Source: Brachycybe producta
Lineage: Eukaryota; Arthropoda; Diplopoda; Playtdesmida; Andrognathidae
DNA: 64,000 nucleotides
Assembly: GCA_036925085.1 (NCBI GenBank)
Contig: JAUPFP010000035.1
Span: 1,540,356-1,604,355 of the forward strand
Reading direction: 5' to 3'
This document shows positions 21,662 through 33,202 of the stretch, in pieces. The notes below the pieces were generated by a model, which had not been told where the DNA came from, ran no database searches, and worked only from the letters and a program-made list of their open reading frames with translations. A program made the position numbers and the translations under genes. Position 1 is the first letter of the stretch. Each line of letters starts with the position of its first letter.

Positions 21662-22438
21662 ATGGGTAAACGCAACAAGTCGAGGAAGGTGACTATAAAT
21701 AATGATGTCGATGTTGAAGATGACATCGTTGATAATTCTTGTGAAGCACACGATAAAGCACACGGTGAAGCAAATGGTCTTGGCGATGTGCATGAACAAA
21801 CTGATGAAGGAAAGGCGTTGCCTAATGTGCCCTGTGACCCACAGAAGAAAAAAAGCACTGGTTGCAGAAACTATAACTGTCTGCTCTGCCATGTCCCTAC
21901 CTATGGTCGTCTTATAAGACACTTACACAATAATCACAAAGACAAGACAGAAAAAGAAATAAACAAAGCGATGCAAGAAAAATTAACAGATGGTCCACCA
22001 CCACTTGATTGGGGACTTGTTAAAAAGTGGTTTGGGCCACTAATAAATAACACTATTGTGCATCAAGGACTTATGAGATGCATATATCACGTTGGTTCAT
22101 GCTTTGAGAACCTTCCTTCTGTGGGGAAGCAGAGCACGTTGGGTAACAATGCAGACATTATTGATGAAGAGCCTGTAGATGAAGGCAAATTCGGCATGGA
22201 AGATGATGATGATGGTGCTTCACCAGTAGTGATTCCTCACAGAAACCACCATGCAGGATCCATACTTGCAAAGATGCAAGAGGAGAATCTGACCATGAGA
22301 TATAATCTGTTGTTTTTCACAGATTTTATCGAGCCCGTGCGCATTGACTCACGTACGCAAGACTGGTTTCAAGGGTGTTGTATCATATTAACATTTCAAC
22401 TGGCAACAAGCACGAAACACCGGTGCCAAGCCTTATGA
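21662..22438 (+). CDS. Hypothetical zinc-finger-like protein, probably element-borne
   Basis: A 258-residue ORF from an ATG in good context (AAAATGG). It has a basic start (MGKRNKSRK), an acidic segment, then a Cys/His cluster CLLCHVPTYGRLIRHLHNNH around residues 80-100 (C-x2-C-x10-H-x4-H, a C2H2-like finger), a lysine/glutamate-rich stretch and a second acidic run. After the TGA the same frame stays open for about 40 codons (ARKRVPSKSLPQLTNLPSVP), so the stop may be a mutation or an exon may end before it. Tandem repeats upstream and a LINE relic downstream suggest a mobile-element setting. The function is not recognised; a single-finger DNA-binding protein is the most that can be said. Confidence 0.5.
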   Translation: MGKRNKSRKVTINNDVDVEDDIVDNSCEAHDKAHGEANGLGDVHEQTDEGKALPNVPCDPQKKKSTGCRNYNCLLCHVPTYGRLIRHLHNNHKDKTEKEINKAMQEKLTDGPPPLDWGLVKKWFGPLINNTIVHQGLMRCIYHVGSCFENLPSVGKQSTLGNNADIIDEEPVDEGKFGMEDDDDGASPVVIPHRNHHAGSILAKMQEENLTMRYNLLFFTDFIEPVRIDSRTQDWFQGCCIILTFQLATSTKHRCQAL

Positions 22439-22630
22439 TACACACCAACCACATACAAAATTACACATTACAGCTCACACGTGTTGGCACGAAAGCGAGT
22501 GCCATCTAAGTCTTTACCGCAACTTACTAATTTACCTTCAGTACCTGATGACTGCGACTGATTTGCGGGTCAGGGATTGCCTCTTGTACGACAATTTGGC
22601 ACACAAATTGGCCACGCCACTTAAAACTTT

Positions 22631-22719
22631 GCACCCTCTTACCTTCCTCTCCACATAGCACTCATACTGGGTGAGGGTACTAGTATGTTGATGAATGGTG
22701 GAACAGGTCTGAACAACAG
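22631..22719 (-). mobile_element. LINE 3'-end relic, antisense
   Basis: Reverse complement of a block closely matching the 3' untranslated region of the LINE at 14.3 kb (CTCTCCACATAGC, CTCATACTGGGTG, AACAGGTCTGAACAACAG). It is a short, diverged fragment of the same or a related family. Confidence 0.78.
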
Positions 22720-22960
22720 TCGAAAGGTTAGGAAATTAAGCTTGTTGCAGGGGGTATGGGGTGCAGTTCCCCAGTTTTTAAAGAATTATTAAAACAACAA
22801 ATTTGTAAAATTGTCCATTTGTCAGTCGAACAATGGACTAAATTGATTTAATAAGAATAACTTTTTTAAAAACTGGAAGCTGCGCCCCAACCCCCCCCCC
22901 CCCGCAACAAGCTTAATTTAACTAAACCTAACAACCTTCCGACTGTTCCTATTTTTCCGA
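22720..22960. repeat. Poly-G/poly-C repeat family, copy 2, inverted arms
   Basis: GGAAATTAAGCTTGTTGCAG at the left and GCAACAAGCTTAATTTAAC at the right form inverted arms around an AT-rich centre. This family also occurs at 8025-8165. A partial relative with GCAACCCCCC lies near 23180. Confidence 0.65.
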
Positions 22961-23075
22961 CTAATCCTACCGTTTTTTTACCGTTCCGCCGTGCCCATTG
23001 ATCTCTATGAAAAATTTACTGGTGCAAGTATGTAGTTTTTAAAAGTAAATATTAAATGAAAGTCGATTTAATTTC

Positions 23076-23122
23076 TGAATAAATTTAGCGAGCGATTTGG
23101 AATCACTCGCTTAATTTATTCA
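23076..23122. repeat. 20-bp-arm hairpin
   Basis: TGAATAAATTTAGCGAGCGA pairs with TCACTCGCTTAATTTATTCA (18 of 20) around a 7-nt loop. Weaker pairing of flanking sequence suggests a larger foldback of about 120 bp. Confidence 0.7.
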
Positions 23123-23495
23123 ATTATTTTTGAAAATACATAACTTTCATTACGTTTCTTTCACCCCCAAACCTCCTGCAACCCCCCCCCCCGCAATTGC
23201 GGGACTTGCAGTTGCCTAGCTATGCCCCTGGTAGTTGGTAGAACCAAGGCTCATTTTATACAGGTTAGGTAACATGGTCATGTTCGTTTATTACGTGACA
23301 ACTGATTATATTACAGGTAGCCTAATACCTTGTACACACATGAGCTAAATGATTTCAAGTTAAATGTGTTCAGGTGAATTATACAGAATCCAGTTAAGGA
23401 CATAAACCCAAATAAAAATTGACTTTATTATTAATATTTTAAATTGAAATACTAAATCACTATTTTGACAATAGTTTTTATAATATATATTAATT

Positions 23496-24275
23496 TGTGT
23501 GTGGCTGGCCCTTTGGCACCACCGTTTTGACTCTGAACCAGTGGTGCTGCCGACTCTGTTAATGGGCCAGCCAGGGATGTTTTTACTGCTCGCGACATTT
23601 CAAACTTTAGAGTCCTCTCACGATTGGTTTGATCCCTCTCCAAGTCCACAAAAAGACACTCTTCTTGGGAATCTTCGGTATAGGGCGTGACGATACCGGT
23701 GGCACTACTATCATCTTTTTCCGGTTCCTTGGAGGCCCCAAGCAGAGGGACTCAGACAGTGTTCGAGCACCTCTGTTGGTAGTCCCTGGATTTATTTGGA
23801 TTAGGAACTCCTAGTGTACACACAACACTTACACAAGTTTAGGTAAAATAAAATAATCTTTACTGCAATATACTTTACATTGTTTACTTTAGTTTTCTCT
23901 CTACACTGTTTTACATCATTCAAAACTCTTACTTTAGTCAAGACTGTCTCGGTCTGAACACTCTTGAAATCTCTGACTAACTGTCCACACATAGGCTGCA
24001 CGGCACTTCTTCGGTCTCCTGTGAGGGGCGACTGTCACCTCAGGGCTTAATGATTGACCAACAGGGCCAATCATTGCCCGGGCTGAGAACACTACTTTAA
24101 AAGGAAAGGTATTTCTGGGACTCTTTTCCCAATTCTCATGGTCTGACTGGGTTCCACGAATTCACACAGAATTCTGGCCACCCAAGTCTGGACATCTGTG
24201 CACTAAGGGGTGCCATACTGTCAGAAAGGAATTTCGACAGGGTGTTCCACAACTCTGTGAATACAGGGTGTCACA
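23496..24275 (-). mobile_element. Diverged solo LTR (same family as 50009-50964)
   Basis: Read on the minus strand it starts TGTGACACCCTGTATTCAC and runs in register with the LTR at 50009 through GGTGGCCAGAATT-like, TTGGGAAAAGAGTCCC and ACAGTCGCCCCTC blocks, ending in GGGCCAGCC...CACA. No internal region lies next to it. Flanking duplications are not clear, and divergence from the other copy indicates an older insertion. Confidence 0.75.
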
Positions 24276-26409
24276 TATTTAAGTATTAAGACAATATTTT
24301 GAGATTATTAACTGAATAAATTAAATTCGACTTATTGTCCATTTGCCTTTCACAGGGATCTGTAGAACGTGTTTAATATTTAAATGCATTTAACTGTGTA
24401 TGTGTGTACAAGGTAAAAGAGTGTGATTGGAGAAAGTAACAGTTACTAGAGTTTTCGTAAAATAACCACTTTACTTAAACCATTAGTGTGAAGGAAAATT
24501 TAAAAACGGACCTATTTTCTCAAAAGTGACATTATATTAACTTGCAAGTCACATGTGACCCATCATTTGGTCACAATTACATGGCATATATTTTATATTT
24601 ATTCTGTTGCTAACAGATCTACAAACATTACACTTTCATTTTCTTTTTTTTTTTCCATCCAAACTTGCGATTTTCGTTTTTATTATTTCAAATTTTAAAC
24701 TGTTTTCTTTGTGATCACCAGGTCAGATAATGCCTTATCTAATCGCATAAGCAACAATTTTTACTTATAAATGGAGCACGATAGAATGGGGGAGGATAGG
24801 GTTAATCTTACCCAACCCATCATGAATAAAATCAAGATAAATCTGAACTTTATCACCTTTTAGTCAGGAAAATGTCTATTATTTATGAAAATCGCATGTA
24901 AATGGTTTAACCCTCCTATAAAACCAATACAGGTTTTTGAATTTGATTTGTACCTTCCAGCTAAATGTCAAAAAGATTGCTAAAAAAAGTAATTCAACTT
25001 ATAATAAAATTATTCTGAAATAAAAACGCGGAAATAAGCGTCCATCTATACAAAATTTCAAATGATTACTATCTATTAAAGATAAGCTTACAGACAATTT
25101 ACAGTTTCAAACTGGTTATGGAGCATTTTTTTTCTTCAATACTTAGTACACAGGAAGTGTAATAAACAAAAAAAATGCCTCAAATCAGTTTCTTTTCATA
25201 TTTTATAATGTTATGAACTTTTTAATTAATTGAACTTTTTCATTTCTTTGGTTTGAATCCAAGATAAATTTGTCTATAATAAGAAAAAGCTGAGTTTCCT
25301 TTAGTATAACAATTTAATAATTCGTATGAAATTTAAAATGAGACCAAAGTAAAAAAAAATAAATAAAGGTCATCATCAAAACAAGTGACATACAAAATAC
25401 AAGCTTGGATCTAATTAAATATTTCTTTTGTTTACTATCTAAATTCAAACTCATTGTCTTTTTAAAACGAAGTTTGTACAAAATGTTTATATGAGTTTTT
25501 ATTTTAATATATAGAATCCATGTGATTTCAATATTGAAAAGCAAACAATGCATTTCAAAGATGTATTTTTTTAAAAAAACAAAACATTGTTAGACAAATG
25601 TGAAACAGGTTAAATAATATTAGGTAACAAAAAAAACAGAGGTCTAGGTAGTCCTACATAGACAAGTTACTTGGAAACAAATAAAAACATCTCATTGGCT
25701 TAAATAATAGCTGTCATTTTCTATATGAAATTAACAAAAAATGTTGACCTGTGTGATTCACACCAATTTCTACAAAACAAAAAAGTGAAACTTTTTGTGT
25801 TTCTAAAAAAAAAAGATAGTTACAACCCTAAAGATATTACATTAAAATAATTAGAACAAAATATTATCATCAGAAGAATAATAAAAAAAATCTAGGTTTA
25901 TGCATGTCTTAAAAAATAAAGGCACTACCCCCTTTTATAGATTTTTAATTAAAACCTATTTGCTAAACAAATGGAGACAAAAAAAAGCAGAAATGTTATT
26001 TTTTTTATCTATCACGTTTGCATAAAAAATGTTCAAGATCAATAATAAAATTTTTGTCTTTAATAATTAATTAAGTTAGCGTATACCGGGTGTTAAGAAA
26101 AGATTACTCAAACTTTTCTGGTCCTTAATTTTTACAATACAAAGTATATTAAACATATAATTAGCACATTAATATACCTTTTTAGAGAAAGCTATTCTGT
26201 TTTCCATTTAAGAGTGATTACCTGGCTCATTGCTTAGTATTAATTATGAGTGTGTAACTACACTTTATACCATTGACGATAATTTTGTAATAATTTCTGA
26301 AGAGTAAAATTTCATTTAAATCTAAATTTTATATACGTTATGAACTGTCATTATTAAAAAGTCGTTCACAAGTAAATTCATTAATCAAATTTAGACAAAA
26401 ATTTGCATA
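24276..26409. other. AT-rich intergenic region, no gene seen
   Basis: Long A/T-rich stretch with only short random ORFs. Confidence 0.6.
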
Positions 26410-26416
26410 ATGAATG

Positions 26417-26759
26417 CAGGGGGCGGACTGGCTCATTGAGCAATTGTGTATTTTTACGATGGGCCGCTTAGTTTCAGAGGCGGATTTTCAATTGAGGGTC
26501 GATTTTATGATGAAACACAAAGTTAATATATTTTTGTTAATTAGGGGCCTATAAATAATCCAAAAATAGTAAAATGACAAAGTTTTGTACACAAACGTTT
26601 AGTGCAAAACAGCAAAAGTGATTAACACTTTATTGTAAGCGAAAATTCCAATAGAACAAAATGAAAATTTTGGGTGGAGTTCTAAGCATTTTTGCTTTTT
26701 CTCACTCCTACGGGCCGGTAAATAATTATTCCCGGGCCGTTTATTCTCTCTGTCCGCCC
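26417..26759. mobile_element. hAT-like MITE, copy with GGGCGGAC ends
   Basis: Starts CAGGGGGCGGACTGG and ends CTGTCCGCCC, flanked by the direct repeat ATGAATG (26410-26416 and 26760-26766). It shares internal blocks (GATTTTATGATGAAA, TTGGGTGGAGTTC) with 28436-28905. Confidence 0.75.
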
Positions 26760-26942
26760 ATGAATGAACATAAATTGTAGAAGAAATTTAAGGAAGAAGT
26801 TCAATTTCTCTCCAATGGATTTGTATTCTATTTAGATGTTTAATGTTATACTCCTAAAAGTATCCGCCGAATTCTCGGGCGCCAATGTATAATAGTCGAC
26901 ACTAAAAATATCGTTAACGGATTTCTGTACATTTTAATATTA

Positions 26943-27244
26943 CAGTATACTCGCGGTAATCCGAATTAAGCAATGCGAAGGGTGTTCGGATTATTGAAAT
27001 GTTCCGATTCACGAGATCGAATCAATAAGTTAATTAAAACAAAAACAAAATTGATTTATATTACATTAAACATTATCTGTATCAATCATTATTGTACATT
27101 TTTATTTGAATTTGAAAACTGAATACATAACTAGTTTTTTTTTTAAAAAATTAATAATCTATCTTTGTCTCAATTTTTTTTTAGAGAAATTCGTATGAAT
27201 TGACGTTGGGATTATCATGTGTTCGGATTACCGCGATTGCACTG
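26943..27244. mobile_element. pogo/Tigger-like MITE at a TA site
   Basis: The ends CAGTATACTCGCGGTAATCC and, inverted, CAGTGCAATCGCGGTAATCC lie exactly between TA dinucleotides (26941-26942 and 27245-27246). TA duplication and CAGT-type ends fit the Tc1/mariner-pogo group. No transposase is present. Confidence 0.8.
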
Positions 27245-27246
27245 TA

Positions 27247-28427
27247 TATGTATTCCCTATGGGTTGCATTTCTTTTTGAACACCGTGTATAATAAAACTT
27301 TAATAATAACTTGCTAGTGCTAGCAACACATGCACCACAAAAAAAAAATTCTAGATGATGTCTGCCCCTGCCCTTGTTTTCAAGAAATGAGTCCATCATT
27401 CAATGCAATGGGCAACAACTCGGGATTCCTCGAGGATAATAACATGAACAAGACATAATAATTTATTGTTATAATACTGGCCACCTTATTTATATTTTAG
27501 TTCCAACATTTGAAAAAAAAAATCTGATATTTATTCCACCAAAAAAAGTTTTTAGCCCATGCCAGAGTAAACAAAAATAAAACGTATAGAAATAAAAAAA
27601 AAACATCATTCCCAATGAGAATTGTTTGAGGTTAATTCTAAAAAAAACTGCATTATAAATGGGGTCTATAATTATTTCTGATAAATTGTGCATTTTAATC
27701 AGTTTTTCTAAAACCACACAAGCGTAAACAATCCAATCACACAATAGATTTATTTCTACATGTAATAAATAAGTTAACATCAGTCAGTTCTGTGCCCTCA
27801 ATGTGTTTCTTTATTTATTAATTTTTTTACTTAATTTTTGCACCTAACTAATTTATCTGTCGATGCTAATGAACTTCGTTCCCGCATATCTTAAGCCGCC
27901 AAATTAGCACCTCTTTAAATAATCTTTCAAAAACTAGATAGGATTTCACCTGAAACACTATAAGAAAGTATTAAAATGAAATAGTAGATAAAATCTAACT
28001 AAGAAAAGAAATATAGTTTTTAGTCTAAAATGAAACAATTTCTTTCTTTATTGAATGTCAGCATTCAGATATACACTCACACAATTTGCTTCAGAGCCGA
28101 AATGTACGTATTTTGCCACCTGAATGTTACCATTCAAACCACTTTCACATCAAAAAACTAAACACTGTTCTCTACAGTGGTCCATCCACCCAACATGCAA
28201 GAAATTAAATAACATACAATGAAAGAAATGACTTTGTCATTTATATGGCGAGTTTGTTGCTGTTTGCAACGTTTTTTTTTAAATTAATTTCCCAATGTGT
28301 GAAATTGACCTAACTTTATAATTATTATTAAGTAATGAGTTAAACCTATTATTTTCAAAACAAGTTTTACTTGTCAGATAGAATGCCTCGAAACTCTTTT
28401 AGGGTCTACCCAGTTTTTACAAACAAT
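27247..28427. other. AT-rich intergenic region, no gene seen
   Basis: No supported coding sequence. Hydrophobic short ORFs here follow from T-rich composition. Confidence 0.6.
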
Positions 28428-28435
28428 TTTTGGAC

Positions 28436-28905
28436 CAGGAGCGAACAGGCCTATCCGGCCATCTTTCTGATGAGGGCCAGCTTTTCTATTAGATAAGCCG
28501 ATTTTATGATGAAATTCGATAAAAGTATAAAAATTGCACAAGAAAAACATAAGAAAGCTGTTTTTTTTACTAATAAAAAAAATCTAAATAGAAAGTAAAA
28601 TTGGCATATTTTGGAGAAAAGGAACGAAATAAAATTAGAAAAATATTTTAGAAAGAAAAAATAATTCCACTTGTTTCAGACATTTTTTTTAAAAATATAT
28701 ATTTGTTCGCTAAGCTCGCTAAATGTTTGTACAAAATAGAAAAAGAAATCGCCACTTTTATTGTAGGCAAAAATGAAAATAGAACCATATGTAATTTGAT
28801 AGACGAAAAAAAACGCTCGCATCTAAATTGGGTGGAGTTCGAACTCATTTTTAGAATTTTTTATTCCTTGGGGCCAGGCAAATACTTTCTCCCAGAGCGC
28901 CCCTG
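28436..28905. mobile_element. hAT-like MITE, diverged relative of 26417-26759
   Basis: CAGGAGCGAACAGG at the left and CAGGGGCGCTCTGG (inverted) at the right. Flanks TTTTGGAC and ATTTGGAG match at 6 of 8 positions, consistent with an old 8-bp duplication. The internal GATTTTATGATGAAA and TTGGGTGGAGTTC blocks are shared with the other copy. Confidence 0.65.
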
Positions 28906-28913
28906 ATTTGGAG

Positions 28914-29623
28914 ATACGAGTATAAGTTACATTTCAACTTTTGCAACAATTTCCTACTAGTAAACTTGTCGCGCGTACTGCACAACCTGAAAATTACCGA
29001 TAGGCTTAATAATTATATTATTATTATTATAAGGCCCTGTTTCCACTTGATGAACATTAGAGTCAAAACGCATTTTAAACTGAAAAAAACACACACAAAT
29101 AACAGCACCAACAGCATAGGTTCATAGTAAAGATGACTGATTTAAACTTTACAACTTGTGAATATGATTTTGGTCGCCATTTTTAAATTTTTCGCTTGTA
29201 TTTTGATGAGTTTCTTCAATATTAGCATATTGCATTCAAATATTCATCATTTCAGGAATGTAATGGATTTCTCCCACTTCATTTTAACCTAACTTAATAA
29301 AGCAAACTTTTAAAGTGATTAGGTGAGCCCTCATATCGAATACCTTTTCTCCTAGTAATAACATTACCTTGTCCAACTAATGGGAATGTGCGAGCATATT
29401 AGCTAAATTCAATATATACTAAACTGACATTTTTCCTAAAGTTGAAATTTACACAGTTTAATAATTTTCGTCAAGCGGAAACATGGCCTAAGAAACAATA
29501 CATTACGTAAAATTAGAAATTATAAAAATATCATGGAAAACAATATTTTGTCGGTCTTTCTTATTTAAAAAGGAGAGTATTACGTTAAATGGTTAAGATA
29601 AAGCGGATCAAACTATTGGTTAT
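28914..29623. other. AT-rich spacer, no gene seen
   Basis: No ORF, repeat or structured element recognised. Confidence 0.55.
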
Positions 29624-29790
29624 GTTACTGTCAATCTGCGGAATCAGTTAACCTGCAAAACAACCAACCTGTGATGTGTCAATGTGCAAAATTCAACACC
29701 TAAGCTGTATTGAATTTTGCAGATTCACTAGCAGTTTTTTTGCAGATTGCCTAGGCAATCTGCAGATTGATTCCACAGATTGACAGTAAC
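29624..29790. repeat. Foldback element with central palindrome
   Basis: GTTACTGTCAATCTGCGGAA at the left end is matched by the inverted TTCCACAGATTGACAGTAAC at the right end. Inside are TGCAAAATTCAA/TTGAATTTTGCA arms and a perfect 22-bp palindrome at 29742-29763 (GCAGATTGCCT and its complement). It is a degenerate MITE-sized foldback. Confidence 0.7.
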
Positions 29791-30715
29791 AGTTACATGG
29801 TTAACTCCATCATATAAGTAGGTTCCAGGCAAATAAATACTGCATATATGTAAGAACCAAATATCCTGTAAAATGTTTAGCAATGTATTTAGGCTAAATG
29901 TTTGAACCAAGTTAAAACAGATTCAATTAAATTAAAGTTGAAAAAAAATATTATTCCAAAAAAAATTAGCTAAATGCAAATTTAAACTGCATTTAGTTAC
30001 CATATAGGCAACATAAATTACATAATTTCCAGTTGATGAGTTTCAAAATGTTGAACATCATTTATAGTGAAACTAATGTATTGAATGAACCTTGATCTCT
30101 GATCTTTTGCATAATAAAATACTGTAATTGAAAATAGGAACAGAAAAAAAAATTACACCTGAGCACTATGAAAAAAAGTAAGTTTCTCTTTTACTTTTTT
30201 TGTGATATTCCTAATGTATGTTGACCTGTATCCAAAGAGCAAAAGGATGTCTAGGCTTGCAAAATAACCACAATTAAAACATGCAACAACAAAAAAACAT
30301 GTTTAATTCACGTTTACTAGTTAAGAAATGTTTTTATGTTGTTTCTGTCAAAAATAATAAAAAAAAAGTGAAAATAAATTGGAACTCGCACAAATGGAAC
30401 CTCCTTGTTTGTTGGTTGAACTCAAGACACTCAACTCCACACAATCATGTCAACCCAATCTTAACATATTAAAAAGCTTCGTTTTCATTTGCTGTAATGA
30501 TTCTCTTGATCACTCCCCAATTGTTGTTTTGTTGTTGTCTTTAAAATATAGTTCACATAAAAAATTAAAACCAAAAAAAAACAATCAACAACTTTTTTTT
30601 TCAGAAAAAAAAAAATCCGTTATGGAAATCACGAGTCGGATTACTTACTTTTTAATTGAACTGAAAACCTTTCTGAGAGGGCAAAAAAAATTGGTTCGAT
30701 GGCCGCCTTTCGAGG
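29791..30715. other. Upstream region of the first glycine-rich gene
   Basis: AT-rich, with no recognised gene. GC content rises just before the TATA box at 30716 (GGCCGCCTTTCGAGG). Confidence 0.55.
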
Positions 30716-30723
30716 TATATAAG
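30716..30723 (+). promoter_or_regulatory. TATA box of glycine-rich gene 1
   Basis: TATATAAG lies about 100 bp before the start codon of exon 1, so transcription should begin near 30745-30752. No clear initiator was found there. Confidence 0.65.
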
Positions 30724-30821
30724 AAGGTGCCGGCCAGACGAAAAATTAACAAACCGCAAGAATAAACTTCTTGAAAACACAGCAACTGAAAACAACAAAC
30801 AATCATAATTTAACTTTGACG

Positions 30822-32894
30822 ATGGCTTTTACGATGAAGCTGGTAAGAAAATATTGAAATTTTAAGTAACCGTGGATGGTGGTGGTCAAATTGGGAAGAT
30901 ATTTTTGGAGAAACTTTTAAAATTCTGCACTTTTATTATTGCATAAAATGATTTAACAGTACCGGTAATATAAAATATGTTTCAGAACTAACATCATAAT
31001 ATAATACTGAAACACTTGAGTGGCACAGCTAAATCGTTTAAAATTCAACATTTCTAAAACTTGAAATGTTATACATTAAAACCTCAGTTCCTCAGTTGAT
31101 TCTTAATATATAAAAATGCAGTTGTACAGAAAATAGAATAAATTAGTAAAACATTTAAAAATTTATAAAAATTTAAAACGATTTTTAAAATTTAAATTCT
31201 TTTTTAAAAATTGAATATAACTTATATAATTCGCATCAAGCCTATTTCATGGGCCACACAAGTATACTTTGATACAGAAGCGTTAGTTTTGGGAAATGCT
31301 ATACAGTATATTGTGTAAAAAGTAAATGCATAGTTTTTTCTGCAAACAGCATTAATAAAAAAAAATCAAAATTTACTAGAAAATAAATTCAAAAATTAGT
31401 TTGGTGACAATATGTTTCAAAATGAACTCCTTGTTTCAGTTTGAACATGATCAAATTTTAAGTTTTATTTGCTGAAACATTATTTTTAAATTTTCTTTAA
31501 AATGTTTACTTTTTAAAGATATCTTCAAAAAATAATTTTAGCATAAGCACATCAATCAATTCATCATTTTTAGGCTGCTATACTAGTTTTTAACGAAGTA
31601 AGTCACTTGTAAACTTGTAAACGCGTGTACACTTGTACTTTTGTGAAACGCTAATAAGTAAACTTCTAAAAATTTACTTGTTACTAACAAGACTTGTAGT
31701 TTTATGAAACAGGCCCTGGTACTGGAGGTTGATAACTGATATTGTGTATTTTCTCCGGAAAGAATGTAAGATCATTGTATCAATCATGTTGGGTGTGGAG
31801 TCTTTCACTTCATAAATGAACTTTTAATAAATTCATTTTATTTTTTTAAAGTTAATAGTAGTTAATAGTAAGAAAATCTAGTGATTTCAACAATTTGTCA
31901 AAATTGCAGCAAAAGTTCGATAGACTGGAACTGTCACTTCATTGTCATGAGCCCATTTCTAACTTACAGACTTAACTATAACCTATTAATTTTTATTGAA
32001 TATGTAGGCGTACTGTGTACTAAATTTCTAAATTAAAATGCAAGGAGTGTGTGGCCCTTAACACTGACAAAAGCTAACTAATACTTTGCAATTTAAATCC
32101 CAATTCAATTTATTTTGCTAGCTAGTATATTAGTATTCAAGATTGAAGATTCAAAAAACTAAAACGCACATGATGTCTATACATCTTCAATGGCTTACAT
32201 TGAGAAATTTCTTTTCCAGTCTCTTTGCGCACTGATTCTGTGCAGTGCAGTTATTGTTCATACAAACGCAACTGGAGGATATGGAAGTGGAGGGTATGGC
32301 GGCGGCGGAAGCGGTGGCTACGGAGGTGGAAGTGGAGGATACGGCGGTGGTGGAAGCGGTGGTTACGGAGGCGGCAGTGGAGGATACGGTGGCGGTGGAA
32401 GCGGTGGTTACGGAGGCAGTAGTGGAGGATATGGCGGCAGTAGTGGAGGATATGGAGGCAGTAGTGGAGGATATGGAGGCAGTAGTGGAGGATATGGCGG
32501 CAGTGGAAGCGGCGGCTATGGAGGTGGAAGCAGTGGTGGATACGGAGGTGGAAGCAGTGGTGGATACGGAGGTGGAAGCAGTGGTGGATACGGAGGTGGA
32601 AGCGGAGGTTACGGAGGTGGCAGCGGTGGCTACGGAGGCGGAAGCAGCGGTGGCTACGGAGGCGGAAGCAGCGGTGGCTACGGAGGCGGTAGCAGCGGTG
32701 GCTACGGAGGCGGTAGCAGCGGTGGCTACGGAGGTGGCAGCAGTGGTGGATATGGAGGCGGAAGCAGCGGTGGATACGGAGGTGGAAGCAGCGGCGGATA
32801 CGGAGGTGGAAGCAGCGGCGGATACGGCGGCGGCAGCAGTGGTGGCTACGGAGGTGGAAGTGGCGGTTATGGAGGTGGTAGCTACAAAAAGTAA
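30822..32894 (+). CDS. Secreted glycine-rich repeat protein 1 (two exons)
   Basis: Exon 1 (30822-30842) encodes MAFTMKL and ends at GTAAGA. Exon 2 (32220-32894) follows TTTCTTTTCCAG in phase 0. Joined, they give 231 residues: a signal peptide (MAFTMKLSLCALILCSAVIV, likely cleaved after HTNA), then almost pure repeats of GGYGGGSSGGYGGGS, and a C-terminal SYKK. The ATG inside the intron at 32190 is not used, because the exon-1 start restores a proper signal sequence and a TATA box sits 106 bp upstream. Glycine-tyrosine repeats of this sort occur in arthropod cuticular and adhesive proteins and in glycine-rich antimicrobial peptides; the role here is not determined. Gene 2 at 55110 has the same architecture, so the two are paralogues. 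The intron contains a MITE fragment (31596-31718). A polyadenylation signal is at 33197-33202. Confidence 0.85.
31596..31718. mobile_element. Truncated MITE copy (family of 398-1009) in an intron
   Basis: Matches the right end of the element at 398-1009 (CTAAAAATTTACTTGTTACT, GACTTGTAGTTTTATGAAAC) and ends CAGGCCCTG. It lies within the intron of glycine-rich gene 1. Confidence 0.75.
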
Positions 32895-33196
32895 ATTAAA
32901 TACCACCACACGAGTTATCATCATTCATCAATGTTCCGCTTAAATTATTTTTTCTTTTTGAAAATATTAGTGTACCAAATTCATTCAATTTGTTTTAAAA
33001 AAAAATTCCTTTCATTTTTAAAAGAATAAGATATCATTACAGTCACCAAACAAAGCTTGGTATTCTAGAATGAAAAACATGCATTTGATGCCTTATTTCC
33101 AACAAAATGACAAGGAAATCAACTTTTGTAACTTATTTATGACAATCTCTGTAAGAGAATTGAATTTTTCTTGTTTCATCAAAAATTCAATAGCAA

Positions 33197-33202
33197 AATA
33201 AA
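33197..33202 (+). promoter_or_regulatory. Polyadenylation signal, glycine-rich gene 1
   Basis: AATAAA about 300 bp after the stop codon; the nearest canonical signal downstream. Confidence 0.5.

Noticed and set aside
32190-32219. ATG at 32190 as the start of glycine-rich gene 1
   Set aside because: It lies in the intron just before the acceptor. The exon-1 start at 30822 with an upstream TATA box gives a better signal peptide and matches the layout of gene 2.
32187-32924. Long minus-strand and alternate-frame ORFs across the glycine-rich exon (Thr/Ser/Ala-rich or Val/Ala/Glu-rich proteins)
   Set aside because: They are shadows of the repeat exon. Only the + frame joins a proper signal peptide through consensus splice sites.
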